51,344 nucleotides of DNA from Marinihelvus fidelis. Lineage in GTDB: Bacteria > Pseudomonadota > Gammaproteobacteria > Xanthomonadales > SZUA-36. This document shows, in pieces, positions 35,643-44,593 of the stretch. The stretch lies in the NCBI RefSeq assembly GCF_008725655.1, contig NZ_VYXP01000004.1, positions 1 through 51,344 of the forward strand. The letters run 5' to 3'. The notes beneath the pieces are model-generated. The model made no database searches. It saw nothing but the letters and a program-made list of their open reading frames with translations, and was not told where the DNA came from. The stretch's first letter is position 1. Each line of letters begins with the position of its first letter. Position numbers and translations under genes: made by a program.

Positions 35643-36782
35643 ATGTCAGATTCTAGTTCAACGGTGAAGAAGAACACCGGTGCCGGCCTGCGCGGACAGA
35701 CCGCCGGCCAGACCGCCATTTGTACCGTCGGTGCGGAAGGCAACAGCCTGCGTTACCGCGGCTATGACGTGGTCGACCTGGCCGAAAACGCCACCTTCTA
35801 CGAGACCGCCTACCTGGTGCTGAAGGGCGAACTGCCCAACCAGGTTGAGTTGGACGCCTGGAAAGCGAAGCTGGAGCCCCTGCGAGCCTTGCCACAGCCG
35901 CTGAAAGAAGTACTGGAGCGCATTCCCGCTGACGCCCACCCGATGGACGTCATGCGCACGGGCTGCTCGTTCCTGGGCAACCTGGAGCAGGAAGGGGACT
36001 TCGCCAACCAGCAGGACGTGGCCGATCGCCTTCTGGCGATTTTCCCGGCCATCGTCGTTTACTGGTACCGCTACAGTCACGATGGCGTGCGGGTCAGCAC
36101 CGACACCGGCGAGGACGGCCTGGGCGCGCATTTCCTGCACATGTTGCTGGATCGCTCGCCCACCGAGCTGGAAGCGAAGGTCATGGACGTGTCGCTGATC
36201 CTCTACGCAGAGCACGAGTTCAACGCCTCGACCTTCACCGCGCGCGTCTGCGCCTCGACGCTGTCGGACCTGCATTCGTGCGTCACCGCGGCGATCGGCT
36301 CGCTGCGCGGCCCGCTACACGGTGGCGCCAACGAGGCGGCCATGGCCATGATCGAGCAGTACGGCTCGGTGGACGAGGCCGTCGACGACGTGATGAAGAA
36401 GCTGTCGGCGAAAGAGCTGATCATGGGCTTCGGCCACGCCGTCTATCGCCTGCGTGACCCGCGCAATGCCATCATCAAGGGCTGGTCGCAGCAGCTGGCC
36501 GATCTGAAAGGTGACACCGTGCTGTACGCCGTGTCCGAGGCCATCGAACGGACCATGAAAGAGCAGAAGAACATGTTCGCCAACGCGGACTTCTTCCATG
36601 CCAGCGCATATCACTTCATGGATATTCCCACCAGCCTGTTCACGCCCATCTTCGTGATGTCGCGGGTGACCGGCTGGGCCGCGCATTGCTTCGAGCAGCG
36701 TGCCAACAACCGCATTATCCGTCCCGGCGCCGAGTACATTGGCCCCGTGGACCGTGACGTGACGCCGATTGACGCGCGCTGA
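35643..36782 (+). CDS. prpC: 2-Methylcitrate synthase
   Basis: Condenses propionyl-CoA and oxaloacetate. The product is 379 aa (citrate synthases of the GltA type are about 430). Catalytic histidines lie in [11 protein letters not shown] and [13 protein letters not shown]; the C-terminal [18 protein letters not shown] is typical of the short PrpC group. GGAG precedes the ATG. Its position between prpB and prpD supports methylcitrate rather than citrate synthase. Confidence 0.96.
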   Translation: MSDSSSTVKKNTGAGLRGQTAGQTAICTVGAEGNSLRYRGYDVVDLAENATFYETAYLVLKGELPNQVELDAWKAKLEPLRALPQPLKEVLERIPADAHPMDVMRTGCSFLGNLEQEGDFANQQDVADRLLAIFPAIVVYWYRYSHDGVRVSTDTGEDGLGAHFLHMLLDRSPTELEAKVMDVSLILYAEHEFNASTFTARVCASTLSDLHSCVTAAIGSLRGPLHGGANEAAMAMIEQYGSVDEAVDDVMKKLSAKELIMGFGHAVYRLRDPRNAIIKGWSQQLADLKGDTVLYAVSEAIERTMKEQKNMFANADFFHASAYHFMDIPTSLFTPIFVMSRVTGWAAHCFEQRANNRIIRPGAEYIGPVDRDVTPIDAR

Positions 36783-36835
36783 AGCCGCATCCAGGCGAAC
36801 ACGACCCAACGAACGTATCCAAGGAACCACGCACC

Positions 36836-38284
36836 ATGAGCCAAGTCGGCATCCGTACCGCTAACCGCCCTGACTTTGACACTGTTCTCGCCGATATGGC
36901 GGACTACGTCTGCAGCTACGAGATTGAAAGTGACGAGGCCTATTCCACGGCCCGCTATTGCCTGATCGACAGCCTGGCCTGCGCCATGCTGGCGCTGGAT
37001 TTCCCGGACTGCGTGCGCCTGCTGGGCCCGCTGGTGCCGGGCGGCGAACTGGCCAACGGCGCGAAAGTGCCGGGCACCACGCACCAGCTGGACCCGGTGC
37101 AGGCGGCCTTCAACCTGGGCACGCTGGTGCGCTACCTCGATTTCAACGACACCTGGCTGGCGGCCGAGTGGGGGCACCCCTCAGACAACCTGGGCGCGAT
37201 TCTTTCAGTGGCCGATTACCTGTCACGCCAGCGCGTGGCCGAGGGTGGTGAAGCCCTGACTATCCGTGACGTGCTGATCGCCATGGTCAAGGCGCACGAA
37301 ATCCAGGGCGTGATGGCGCTGGAGAACAGCTTTAACCGTGTCGGCCTGGATCACGTCCTGCTGGTGCGCGTGGCCTCAACGGCCGTAGTGGCGCGTATGC
37401 TGGATTGTGACCGCGACCAGGTGCTGAATGCGCTGTCCAACGCCTTTATCGACGGCGGTGCGCTGCGTACCTACCGGCATGCGCCCAATACCGGCTCACG
37501 CAAGAGCTGGGCCGCCGGCGACGCCTGCCGCCGCGCCGTGACCCTGGCGCTGCTGGCGAAGCAGGGCGAGATGGGCTACCCCTCGGCGCTGAGTGCCGAT
37601 GTCTGGGGCTTCTACGACGTGCTGTTCGGTGGCCAGCCGTTCACTTTCCAGCGCCCTTACGGCAGCTACGTGATGGAAAACGTGCTGTTCAAGATTTCCT
37701 TTCCGGCGGAGTTTCACGCCCAGACGGCGGTGGAGTGCGCCCTGACGCTGCACCCGCAGGTGAAAGACCGCATCGATGAAATCGACCGTATCGTCATCGA
37801 GACCCAGGAAGCGGGCGTGCGCATCATCGACAAGACCGGTCCGCTGGACAACTATGCCGATCGTGACCACTGCATCCAGTACATGGTGGCGGTGCCGTTG
37901 ATCTTTGGCGAGTTGACCGCGCGAAGCTACGAAGACGGGGTCGCCGCCGACCCGCGCATCGACGCCTTGCGTGACAGGATGGAGGTGCGCGAGAACGAGG
38001 CCTTCACGACGGACTATTTCGACCCCGAAAAACGTGGCATCGGCAACGCCATCCAGGTGTTCTTCACCGATGGTTCTTCAACCGACCGCGTGCAGGTCGA
38101 CTACCCAATCGGTCACCGCCGCCGGCGTGACGAAGGTATCCCGGTGCTGGTGCGGAAGTTCGAAAAAGCGGTTTCGGAGCGGTTCGAGCCAGCCCAGGCC
38201 GAAACCATCATTGCCGCCTGTCGTGACCCCCAGGCACTGGACGCGATGTCCGTGCCTGACTTCGTCGATCTATGGGTCGCCTGA
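36836..38284 (+). CDS. prpD: 2-Methylcitrate dehydratase
   Basis: Dehydrates 2-methylcitrate to 2-methylaconitate. The product is 482 aa (E. coli 483), MmgE/PrpD family, with [19 protein letters not shown] and the [14 protein letters not shown] segment. A PrpD-type route is iron-sulfur free; the hydration to 2-methylisocitrate would be done by an aconitase encoded elsewhere. No acnD, prpF, prpE or prpR is next to it. The stop lies inside a hairpin shared with the convergent GST gene. Confidence 0.95.
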   Translation: MSQVGIRTANRPDFDTVLADMADYVCSYEIESDEAYSTARYCLIDSLACAMLALDFPDCVRLLGPLVPGGELANGAKVPGTTHQLDPVQAAFNLGTLVRYLDFNDTWLAAEWGHPSDNLGAILSVADYLSRQRVAEGGEALTIRDVLIAMVKAHEIQGVMALENSFNRVGLDHVLLVRVASTAVVARMLDCDRDQVLNALSNAFIDGGALRTYRHAPNTGSRKSWAAGDACRRAVTLALLAKQGEMGYPSALSADVWGFYDVLFGGQPFTFQRPYGSYVMENVLFKISFPAEFHAQTAVECALTLHPQVKDRIDEIDRIVIETQEAGVRIIDKTGPLDNYADRDHCIQYMVAVPLIFGELTARSYEDGVAADPRIDALRDRMEVRENEAFTTDYFDPEKRGIGNAIQVFFTDGSSTDRVQVDYPIGHRRRRDEGIPVLVRKFEKAVSERFEPAQAETIIAACRDPQALDAMSVPDFVDLWVA

Positions 38285-38303
38285 GGCGCAGCGCGCTCAG
38301 GCG
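38278..38303. other. Hairpin spanning both stop codons of convergent genes
   Basis: CGCCTGAG (38278-38285) and CTCAGGCG (38296-38303) form a perfect 8-bp stem with a 10-base loop. It contains the prpD stop (TGA, 38282-38284) and the GST stop (complement of 38297-38299). The two genes are 12 bases apart. There is no U-tract on either side, so termination may be weak or factor-dependent. Confidence 0.65.
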
Positions 38304-38908
38304 TCTTCCGGAATCCGGGTAGTGGCCAGCGAGGGACGCTGGCCATAATCCGCGGCCAGGCGGTTCAGTCTGGAGTAAGCGCTGACATCGTGAACGGAGC
38401 GCCGCTCCAGCCAGGCCAGGGCGCAGCACACCAGCGCTTCCGGCGGGCCGAAAGACGGCCCCAGCACCGGGGTAGCTTCCAGCCACGACAGGCCGCTGTC
38501 GATGCGTTCTCTTGAACGGCCCATGTAGCCCGAATCCATGTCCGTGTCCGGGTGACGCATGCGGATGAGGAAGCGCAGCACGCCGGACTCCAGGATGCCG
38601 TAGGCCGTGGTCAAGGCGTTGATCCGGTCGAAGTTCTCACGGAAGCCGCGTGCGAATTCAGCATCGGCATACCCAGGCCGCGACAGCAACCAGTCGACGA
38701 TCACCCGTGAGTCGAACAGGGTGCCATCGCCGGTTTCCAGCACCGGCACCTTCATCAACGGGTTGGCCTGGTTGATTCGCTCGTGCTGCTCGGCGGTCAG
38801 TTTCGCGAACGGCGCCGTGGTTTCGAACGTGTACGTCATGCCCAGCTCGGCGAGTGCCACGCGCACGAAGCGGACGTAGGGGCTGGCCTCGGAGCCGATC
38901 AGCTTCAC
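38297..38908 (-). CDS. Glutathione S-transferase family protein
   Basis: The product is 203 aa with an N-terminal thioredoxin-like domain (MKLIGSEASPYVRFVRVALAELGM) and the cis-proline/GSH site NPLMKVPVLETGDGTLFDSRVI. A C-terminal helical domain follows. The serine in SPYVRFVR may be the catalytic residue. GTG start at 38908 overlaps the MarC stop (GTGA) and is supported by that coupling. Substrate unknown. Confidence 0.88.
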   Translation of the reverse strand: MKLIGSEASPYVRFVRVALAELGMTYTFETTAPFAKLTAEQHERINQANPLMKVPVLETGDGTLFDSRVIVDWLLSRPGYADAEFARGFRENFDRINALTTAYGILESGVLRFLIRMRHPDTDMDSGYMGRSRERIDSGLSWLEATPVLGPSFGPPEALVCCALAWLERRSVHDVSAYSRLNRLAADYGQRPSLATTRIPEDA

Positions 38909-39519
38909 GCGCCGGCACCCAGGCTGAGCACGAATCCGCGTATGCCGTTCAGCAGCATCTGCGTCGACAGGATCACCAGGATCATGCCCATCAGGCGCTC
39001 CAGCGCGCGCGAGCCGCGGTGGCCGATCAACGCCATGACCTTGGGTGAACCCACCAGCAGCACCGTCGAGGCTGCCCAGGCCATCAGTAGCGCGACGATC
39101 CACTCATGCAACAGCTCCGGACGGCTGGAACTGTGCAGCATCAGCAGGGCGATGGTGGAAGGGCCGGCGACCAGTGGCACGGCCAGCGGCACGATAAAGG
39201 GGTCCTCGGCCTCGTCCGGGTCGCCCGGCTCGCCTGCCTTCGCGGGAAAGATCATCCGCAGCGAGATGATGAACAGCAACAGGCCGCCGGCGATGCTCAG
39301 TGACGACTGGCTCAGCCCCAGGAACTTCATGACCGCGGTACCGGCCAGCAGGAAACCGAGCAGGATGACCAGCGCAAACACCAGTTCGCGCGCGACCACC
39401 CGGGCTCGCCGTCGCGGGTCCATGTTCGAGAGAATGCTGTTGAAAATCGGCACGTTGCCCAGCGGGTCCATGACCAGGAACAGCGTGGCGGCGGCGGAGA
39501 GTGTTTCGGGCCAGTTCAT
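38905..39519 (-). CDS. MarC-family integral membrane protein
   Basis: The product is 204 aa with about six membrane segments. Family features: LFLVMDPLGNVPIF in the first segment, GGLLLFIISLRMIF in the middle, and VPLAVPLVAGPSTIALLML. MarC/YhgN proteins have no settled function; a link to antibiotic resistance was not confirmed for E. coli MarC. ATG overlaps the methyltransferase stop by four bases. Confidence 0.9.
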   Translation of the reverse strand: MNWPETLSAAATLFLVMDPLGNVPIFNSILSNMDPRRRARVVARELVFALVILLGFLLAGTAVMKFLGLSQSSLSIAGGLLLFIISLRMIFPAKAGEPGDPDEAEDPFIVPLAVPLVAGPSTIALLMLHSSSRPELLHEWIVALLMAWAASTVLLVGSPKVMALIGHRGSRALERLMGMILVILSTQMLLNGIRGFVLSLGAGA

Positions 39520-40133
39520 GGGTTCGGCATTTTCTGCGCGATGATGTAAATGTGCAACTCCGGGTGATGGTCATACTCCAGGTGACGAAGCACACACCCC
39601 GACTGCCCGACGATGTGCAACAGGGCAGGGATGCCGGGGGTGGCATGGTACATGGGTACCCCCATGGCCTGGTCGACGCGCTCCTCGGCATGGTCCAGGC
39701 CGCCGCTGCTGAAGATGCAGACCCCATCCGGGTTCAGTGCGCCCAACATCTGTTCGAGAACACCTGGCTGCTGAACAAGGGGGACATGCCAGAAGCTGTC
39801 CCAGGCCGTGATGAAATTGTACGTTTGCGCGAACGGCCATTCGGTCATGTCCGCGTGGTGAAAGATGACATCCGGGTGCCGGTTGCGTGCGAGATCGAGC
39901 ATGCGCTCAGAAAGGTCGAGGCCCTCAACCTTCAAGCCGTTGGCCAGCATGACGTTGATCAAGCGGCCGCCGGCGCCACAGCCGAGATCAAGGGCCGTGC
40001 CATGCGGGGTGTCGCCAGGCAGGAAGGCCAGGGCACGCCGGTGGGCGGCTACACCGTTTTCCTCGTTAAACTCCGGGCTGACCCATTGCCCGGCGATCTG
40101 GTTGTAGCTGGCGGAGACGTCGGCGGGGTTCAT
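39516..40133 (-). CDS. Class I SAM-dependent methyltransferase
   Basis: The product is 205 aa. Motif I is ALDLGCGAGGRLINVML near residue 50, followed by an acidic motif II (VEGLDLSERML) and HHADMTEWPF. The substrate is not predictable. Both ends overlap their neighbours by four bases (ATGA), so expression is coupled to the acetyltransferase and MarC genes. Confidence 0.88.
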   Translation of the reverse strand: MNPADVSASYNQIAGQWVSPEFNEENGVAAHRRALAFLPGDTPHGTALDLGCGAGGRLINVMLANGLKVEGLDLSERMLDLARNRHPDVIFHHADMTEWPFAQTYNFITAWDSFWHVPLVQQPGVLEQMLGALNPDGVCIFSSGGLDHAEERVDQAMGVPMYHATPGIPALLHIVGQSGCVLRHLEYDHHPELHIYIIAQKMPNP

Positions 40134-40663
40134 GCACGATCACATATTAGCGAATATAAATACAGGTATTCATTTTCTGGTGTGTGGAACTTTTGGTCCC
40201 GTAACTCGAAGCCCAATTTTCCCAGGAGCTGCTGGGAGGCAGTGTTTTGCAGTGTGGTGACGGCAACCAGATGGTCCAGGTCGAATCGCTCCCAGGCGAG
40301 GGTGACCGCGGCCCGCGAGGCTTCAATCGCAAAACCCCGTCGATGGAACCGGGATAGTATTGCAAAACCCAGGTCGGGGCAGGGTAACCAGTCCCGGTTG
40401 ACCAGGCCGCATAAGCCTATGGCCATGTGGTCTTCAAGATTTTCAACGACATACATGCCATACCCATCGCTTGAGTAGGCGCTGCGCATCCGGGTCTCGA
40501 TGTAGTCCGCCGCCTGGGCCAGGTTGTTCACGCCGCGGTCGCCGATATGCCGAAGCCAATCCGGCTGATTGACCAGTTCAAGGATGAAGGCGGCATCTTG
40601 CCGGGTGATTTCACGCAGGCGCAGGCGCGGCGTTGTCGCGACGATGTCCGGCCCGGCGGTCAC
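40130..40663 (-). CDS. GNAT acetyltransferase (RimJ/RimL type)
   Basis: The product is 177 aa. The start TPRLRLREITRQDAAFILELVN is the usual N-terminus of this group, followed by MAIGLCGL and DLGFAILSRFHRRGFAIEA, with acetyl-CoA-binding residues in the last stretch, and ASQQLLGKLGFE. A GTG at 40663, five bases after the upstream stop, is the likely start; the frame stays open further upstream in the shadow of the next gene. Substrate unknown. Confidence 0.85.
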   Translation of the reverse strand: MTAGPDIVATTPRLRLREITRQDAAFILELVNQPDWLRHIGDRGVNNLAQAADYIETRMRSAYSSDGYGMYVVENLEDHMAIGLCGLVNRDWLPCPDLGFAILSRFHRRGFAIEASRAAVTLAWERFDLDHLVAVTTLQNTASQQLLGKLGFELRDQKFHTPENEYLYLYSLICDRA

Positions 40664-40667
40664 GCCG

Positions 40668-41042
40668 TCAGCCGATTGGACTGTCGAGCCACTGTTCTGC
40701 CTCGGTCCGCTGCTCACGTGAAAAGGCCTTGATCTCGAGCCCGGGTATGAGCAAGCCTTCGATTTCACTGGCGGCTTTGAGCCAGCCGGCATCGGCCAGG
40801 ACGGCGGCGCGCCGGAACTGGCGGATGAAGCGGAACATCCTGGGCATCTGTGAAAACTCGACCCGCAGGGCGCCGAAAGTGGGCAGGGCATAGCTGGCGA
40901 CATCAAACAGCATGCGCCCGTTCTGGATGCCCGCAGACTTGTCCACCAGTGCGTCCAGCGCGACCCGCATCGCTTCGCTGTCCATTTTTCCACCCAGTTC
41001 AATATCCAGGCGGTTGGGACTGACACGTTCGACCTTGAGCAT
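40668..41042 (-). CDS. SpoIIAA-like (STAS-related) protein
   Basis: The product is 124 aa. It begins MLKVERVSPNRLDIELGGKMDSEAM, then a MLFDVASYALPTFGALRVEFS segment typical of the SpoIIAA-like fold (DUF3478). Role unknown; family members bind lipids or act as regulators. The ATG at 41042 has GGAG nine bases upstream. It heads a five-gene run with overlaps or very short gaps. Confidence 0.75.
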   Translation of the reverse strand: MLKVERVSPNRLDIELGGKMDSEAMRVALDALVDKSAGIQNGRMLFDVASYALPTFGALRVEFSQMPRMFRFIRQFRRAAVLADAGWLKAASEIEGLLIPGLEIKAFSREQRTEAEQWLDSPIG

Positions 41043-41105
41043 GGCAAAGACTCCATTGCGGGCAGGGGTCACCGATTATACGGCGGCCAGCCGGTGGTGC
41101 GAGGG

Positions 41106-41480
41106 TCAGAGCGTGTAGTCGAAAGTGTAGTGGTGCTCGCCGCCGGCCTGGCTGATGTCCATGCGGCCACTGATGCCTTCGAGTGCGCCTGTCCCGGTGC
41201 CGTCGATGACATGGATATCCAGTTCACGGCGATCGGCCGACATGACGCCGCGGTGGGCGAGGAGGAACCCGCCTTCGCGTCCATCGACGCTGCCTTCGAA
41301 GGTCTCAATGGCAAAGTAGATGGCCACGCCACCCTCGACCTGGTGGCTGATCATCTGGCCATTGGCGGTGCCCTCGATCGCGCCACTGTAGCGCTTGCGA
41401 ATGATCATGCGACCGGCGGGGGCTTCCGGGTCGGGTTGGGGTTCCAGTGAAACGTCGAACGGTCCGGTTACTTCGGGCAT
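41106..41480 (-). CDS. DUF3224 domain protein
   Basis: The product is 124 aa. The pattern RYSGAIEGTANGQMI, ETFEGSVDGREGGFLLAHRG, DGTGTGALEGISG and a terminal HHYTFDYTL is that of DUF3224, a small beta-barrel family resembling allene oxide cyclase-like folds. No reaction is known. The ATG at 41480 follows GGAG by nine bases. It lies 20 bases after the lipocalin gene. Confidence 0.8.
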   Translation of the reverse strand: MPEVTGPFDVSLEPQPDPEAPAGRMIIRKRYSGAIEGTANGQMISHQVEGGVAIYFAIETFEGSVDGREGGFLLAHRGVMSADRRELDIHVIDGTGTGALEGISGRMDISQAGGEHHYTFDYTL

Positions 41481-41500
41481 GGTTTCAATCTCCGTTGGGT

Positions 41501-42046
41501 TCAGGGGTGTTTGACCATGATCAGCGCCGATGAATCGAAGCCCAGGGCCTGCGCACGCGTGGTAAAGCGCTCCAGCACACCGGCGTCCACCCGCGGTTCG
41601 CGCGCCAGCAGCCACAGATAGTCGTAGTCGGGGCCCGAGACGAAGGCGTACTCATAATCAGGGCCGAGTTCGAAGATGACGTAACTGCCGTAGAACGGTC
41701 CAAAGAACGACACCTTCAGGTAGCCGGTACCGGGGTCGTCAACAAAGTAGGCCTTGCCTTCGGCCTCTTTCCATTGGCCCGTTTCGGGGTTGAAGCCCCT
41801 GTTGACCACCTGGACGCCACCCTCTTCGCCCAGGGTGTATTGGGCGGTCACGCGTTCAAGTCCGCGCTCGAAGGCGTGGTCGAGCCGGGCGATTTCGTAC
41901 CACTGGCCCAGGTAGCGATCGAGTTCGAAATCGCCAACGGGTTCAACGTCGTCGGGCATGCCCAGGCAGCCCGACAACGTGAGCATGGCGGTCATCAGGA
42001 GCAGGTGGTAAAGGCGTCGGCTGGCCTGTTTAACGGGATGGGGCAT
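41501..42046 (-). CDS. blc: Outer-membrane lipocalin Blc
   Basis: The product is 181 aa. A lipoprotein signal peptide ends in LTLSGC (lipid-modified cysteine near residue 27). The lipocalin signature is GQWYEIARLDHAFERGLE; YLKVSFFGPFYGSYVIFEL and the LAREPRV segment follow. Blc binds lysophospholipids and fatty acids in E. coli. Start ATG at 42046 follows GAGAGG and overlaps the 3' end of the upstream membrane-protein gene by 17 bases. Confidence 0.9.
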   Translation of the reverse strand: MPHPVKQASRRLYHLLLMTAMLTLSGCLGMPDDVEPVGDFELDRYLGQWYEIARLDHAFERGLERVTAQYTLGEEGGVQVVNRGFNPETGQWKEAEGKAYFVDDPGTGYLKVSFFGPFYGSYVIFELGPDYEYAFVSGPDYDYLWLLAREPRVDAGVLERFTTRAQALGFDSSALIMVKHP

Positions 42047-42443
42047 AGATGGGCCTCTCAATGGGACGGTCGACAGGTGCCTGGTACATCGCCAGTGTAT
42101 GGGCACCGGTCAAAAGCACGGCTACAAAAACGCAGGCGGTGACCTGCAGGAAGCGGCGCTTGCCCAGCCCATTGGCTGCATTTTGTTGCAGGAACAGCAG
42201 CGCGAGTGGCACCAGGCTGGCGGCCAGCAGTACGTAGGCCCAGTCGGACACCCACAGCAGCAGGCGGGTCACGAGCGGGATCTCGTCGATGATATTGCTG
42301 AACAGGGCGCGGAACAGGCCGCCCGTGTAGTGCATGTTCCGGTACAGGTAAGCCGTGAACACCGTCATGGCGGTGGCCACGACCAGGGTCCAACCATTGA
42401 CGTCACCCGGGGGTGGTCGATTGCTGGCCTGGCCGGTGTCCAC
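42030..42443 (-). CDS. Hypothetical three-helix membrane protein
   Basis: Not recognised. The product is 137 aa with hydrophobic segments at about residues 18-34, 62-85 and 98-120 and a short proline-rich tail. The start is a GTG 12 bases after the rho stop, with no strong Shine-Dalgarno. Position between rho and blc suggests co-transcription, not function. Confidence 0.65.
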   Translation of the reverse strand: MDTGQASNRPPPGDVNGWTLVVATAMTVFTAYLYRNMHYTGGLFRALFSNIIDEIPLVTRLLLWVSDWAYVLLAASLVPLALLFLQQNAANGLGKRRFLQVTACVFVAVLLTGAHTLAMYQAPVDRPIERPIYAPSR

Positions 42444-42455
42444 GGCTGCGCCGGA

Positions 42456-43712
42456 TCAGCGCTTCATAAAGTTGAAGAACTCTTCGTTGGTCTTGGTGGC
42501 TTTCAGCTTGTCGAGCATGAACTCGACTGCCTGGATTTCGTCCATCGGGTGCAGCAGCTTGCGCAGGATCCAGACCTTCTGCAGCAGGGCCTGGTCGATC
42601 ATCATCTCCTCGCGGCGGGTGCCTGACTTGTTGATGTCGATGGCCGGGTAGACGCGCTTCTCTGCAATGCGGCGGTTCAGGTGCACTTCCATGTTGCCGG
42701 TACCCTTGAACTCTTCGTAGATCACCTCGTCCATTTTCGAGCCGGTGTCGACCAGCGCGGTGGCGATGATGGTCAGGGAGCCGCCCTCGGTGACGTTACG
42801 CGCGGCACCAAAGAAACGCTTCGGGCGCTGCAGGGCGTTGGCGTCAACACCACCAGTCAGGACCTTGCCGGACGACGGCGCCACGGTGTTATACGCGCGC
42901 GCCAGGCGGGTGATGGAGTCAAGCAGGATCACCACGTCGTTCTTGTGCTCGACCAGGCGCTTGGCGCGCTCGATCACCATTTCCGCGACCTGCACGTGGC
43001 GGCTGGCCGGCTCGTCGAAGGTCGAGGAGATCACCTCGGCATCGACGGAGCGCTGCATTTCGGTCACTTCCTCGGGGCGCTCGTCGATGAGCAGGATGAT
43101 CATCTTGGCCTCGGGGTGGTTGGCGCGAATGCTGGTGGCGATGTTCTGCAGCATGATTGTCTTACCGGCCTTCGGCGGGCTGACCACCAGGCCGCGCTGG
43201 CCGAAGCCGATGGGCGACACCAGGTCGATGATGCGCGCCGTGATGTCCTCGGTGCTGCCGTTGCCACGCTCCAGCGTGGCCTGCTTGGTCGGGAATTCCG
43301 GCGTCAGGTTCTCGAACAGGATCTTGCTCTTGGCCGCGTTCGGGTTCTCGTAGTTGAGTTCCTCGACCTTCAGCAGCGCAAAGTAGCGCTCACTGTCCTT
43401 CGGCGGCCGGATCTTGCCGGCCAGCATGTCGCCGGTACGCAGGTTGAAGCGGCGGATCTGGCTGGGCGACACGTAGATGTCGTCCGGGCCGGCCAGGTAG
43501 GACGAGTCGGCCGAGCGCAGGAAGCCGAAACCGTCCTGGAGAATCTCCAGCACGCCCTGGCCATAAATGGATTCGCCGCTCTTGGCGTGTGCCTTCAGGA
43601 TGCCAAAGATGACGTCCTGCTTGCGGGAGCGGGCGACGCCTTCGAGGTTCATCTCGTTGGCGATATCCAGCAGTTCTTTAATTGGTTTTTGTTTGAGGTC
43701 AGTCAGGTTCAT
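42456..43712 (-). CDS. rho: Transcription termination factor Rho
   Basis: Rho is a hexameric RNA helicase that ends transcription at C-rich sites. The product is 418 aa (E. coli 419). RNA-binding OB domain with [29 protein letters not shown]; Walker A SPPKAGKT; Walker [12 protein letters not shown]-loop and R-loop regions [19 protein letters not shown] are all intact. In E. coli rho is autoregulated by attenuation in its leader. Confidence 0.98.
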   Translation of the reverse strand: MNLTDLKQKPIKELLDIANEMNLEGVARSRKQDVIFGILKAHAKSGESIYGQGVLEILQDGFGFLRSADSSYLAGPDDIYVSPSQIRRFNLRTGDMLAGKIRPPKDSERYFALLKVEELNYENPNAAKSKILFENLTPEFPTKQATLERGNGSTEDITARIIDLVSPIGFGQRGLVVSPPKAGKTIMLQNIATSIRANHPEAKMIILLIDERPEEVTEMQRSVDAEVISSTFDEPASRHVQVAEMVIERAKRLVEHKNDVVILLDSITRLARAYNTVAPSSGKVLTGGVDANALQRPKRFFGAARNVTEGGSLTIIATALVDTGSKMDEVIYEEFKGTGNMEVHLNRRIAEKRVYPAIDINKSGTRREEMMIDQALLQKVWILRKLLHPMDEIQAVEFMLDKLKATKTNEEFFNFMKR

Positions 43713-44039
43713 AAGACGGTATTCAGGCGTGATGAGGGCGGGGTGCCCTGGTGAGGAATCTGGGTTCAGTTCGTTATCGTTTAGGTTGTGCGAGAACGCA
43801 ATTCGGGCAGCGGTGGTCCGTCGTTTTTATCGGTTTCCGTGGCGTTTCATAACGTCCATCCGGCCGTCGGGGCGGCACTGGAAGTTCGTCGGGTTGGCTC
43901 TGGAGGGGTGGAACACCCGCTGCGGATGCTCGTTAAGCTAGCACGATAATTGGCCAGCGTCCAGTTTGGTCGGGCGATGGGGAATCGGGGCGGCCCGGGC
44001 CACCGCGCCCAGGGGCGGGCGCGGCGGCCGGGTCGGGAA
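43713..44039 (-). other. Intergenic region between trxA and rho
   Basis: No gene is supported in these 327 bases. At 43998-44029 a 13-bp stem (one G-U pair in the - strand transcript) with a 6-base loop follows trxA by about 10 bases; it has no U-tract. A weak promoter (TGGACG, 17 bases, TAGCTT) can be read towards rho near 43930-43970. The leader is C-rich on the - strand, compatible with rho autoregulation; a 10-codon reading frame near 43840 lacks a ribosome site and is not called. Confidence 0.5.
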
Positions 44040-44366
44040 TCAGACGTGCTGGGCGATGAAGTTTTTCAGGTCGCCCTTGGTGGCGCCGCCAACCTTGGTG
44101 CCCTGGACGTTGCCGCCCTGGAAAACCATCAGCGTCGGGATGCCACGGACGCTGAAGGTCTGCGGCGTCTTGGGGCTGGAATCGACGTCCATCTTGGCGA
44201 TGGTGATCTGGCCGTCAAACTCTTCGGCGAGTTCGTCCAGCGCCGGGGCGATCATGCGGCAGGGGCCGCACCATTCGGCCCAGAAATCGACCAGCACGGG
44301 GCCGTCGGCATTCAGGACCTTGTCTGCGAAGTCTTCGTCGGTGACGTGGATGATGTTCTGGCTCAA
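44040..44366 (-). CDS. trxA: Thioredoxin 1
   Basis: Cytoplasmic disulfide reductase. The product is 108 aa (E. coli 109). Active site WCGPC at residues 32-36 (C33, C36); FSVRGIPTLMVF holds the cis-proline. AGGAG precedes the ATG. It is divergent from rhlB, with a 227-base gap that holds no recognised element, and upstream of rho as in E. coli (trxA-rho). Confidence 0.97.
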   Translation of the reverse strand: MSQNIIHVTDEDFADKVLNADGPVLVDFWAEWCGPCRMIAPALDELAEEFDGQITIAKMDVDSSPKTPQTFSVRGIPTLMVFQGGNVQGTKVGGATKGDLKNFIAQHV

Positions 44367-44593
44367 AATTATTCTCCTGGTTGCTGTGCGGCCCCGACTG
44401 GTACGGGGGCGGCAGCGCGGTTAAGATGCCGTTCGGGACCCGGACTTACTTTAACTCAGGCTTCCGTCGGGCGTCGCCCGCCGCCGGGTCATCAAAATTC
44501 GTTGGAACTGCCAGACCATTTGAAGGCATCCGCCGCGATTTTCAAGCCCTGACCGATCCAAGAGCTTCCCGCCCGCGGGAACGAGAGAAACAC

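Noticed and set aside
41481-41615. N-terminal extension of the DUF3224 gene
   Set aside because: It overlaps the lipocalin coding region and lacks a ribosome site; the ATG at 41480 after GGAG gives the family length.
43840-43880. Leader peptide before rho (a 10-codon frame on the - strand)
   Set aside because: No Shine-Dalgarno and no similarity to the E. coli rho leader peptide that I can recall; length alone is not evidence.
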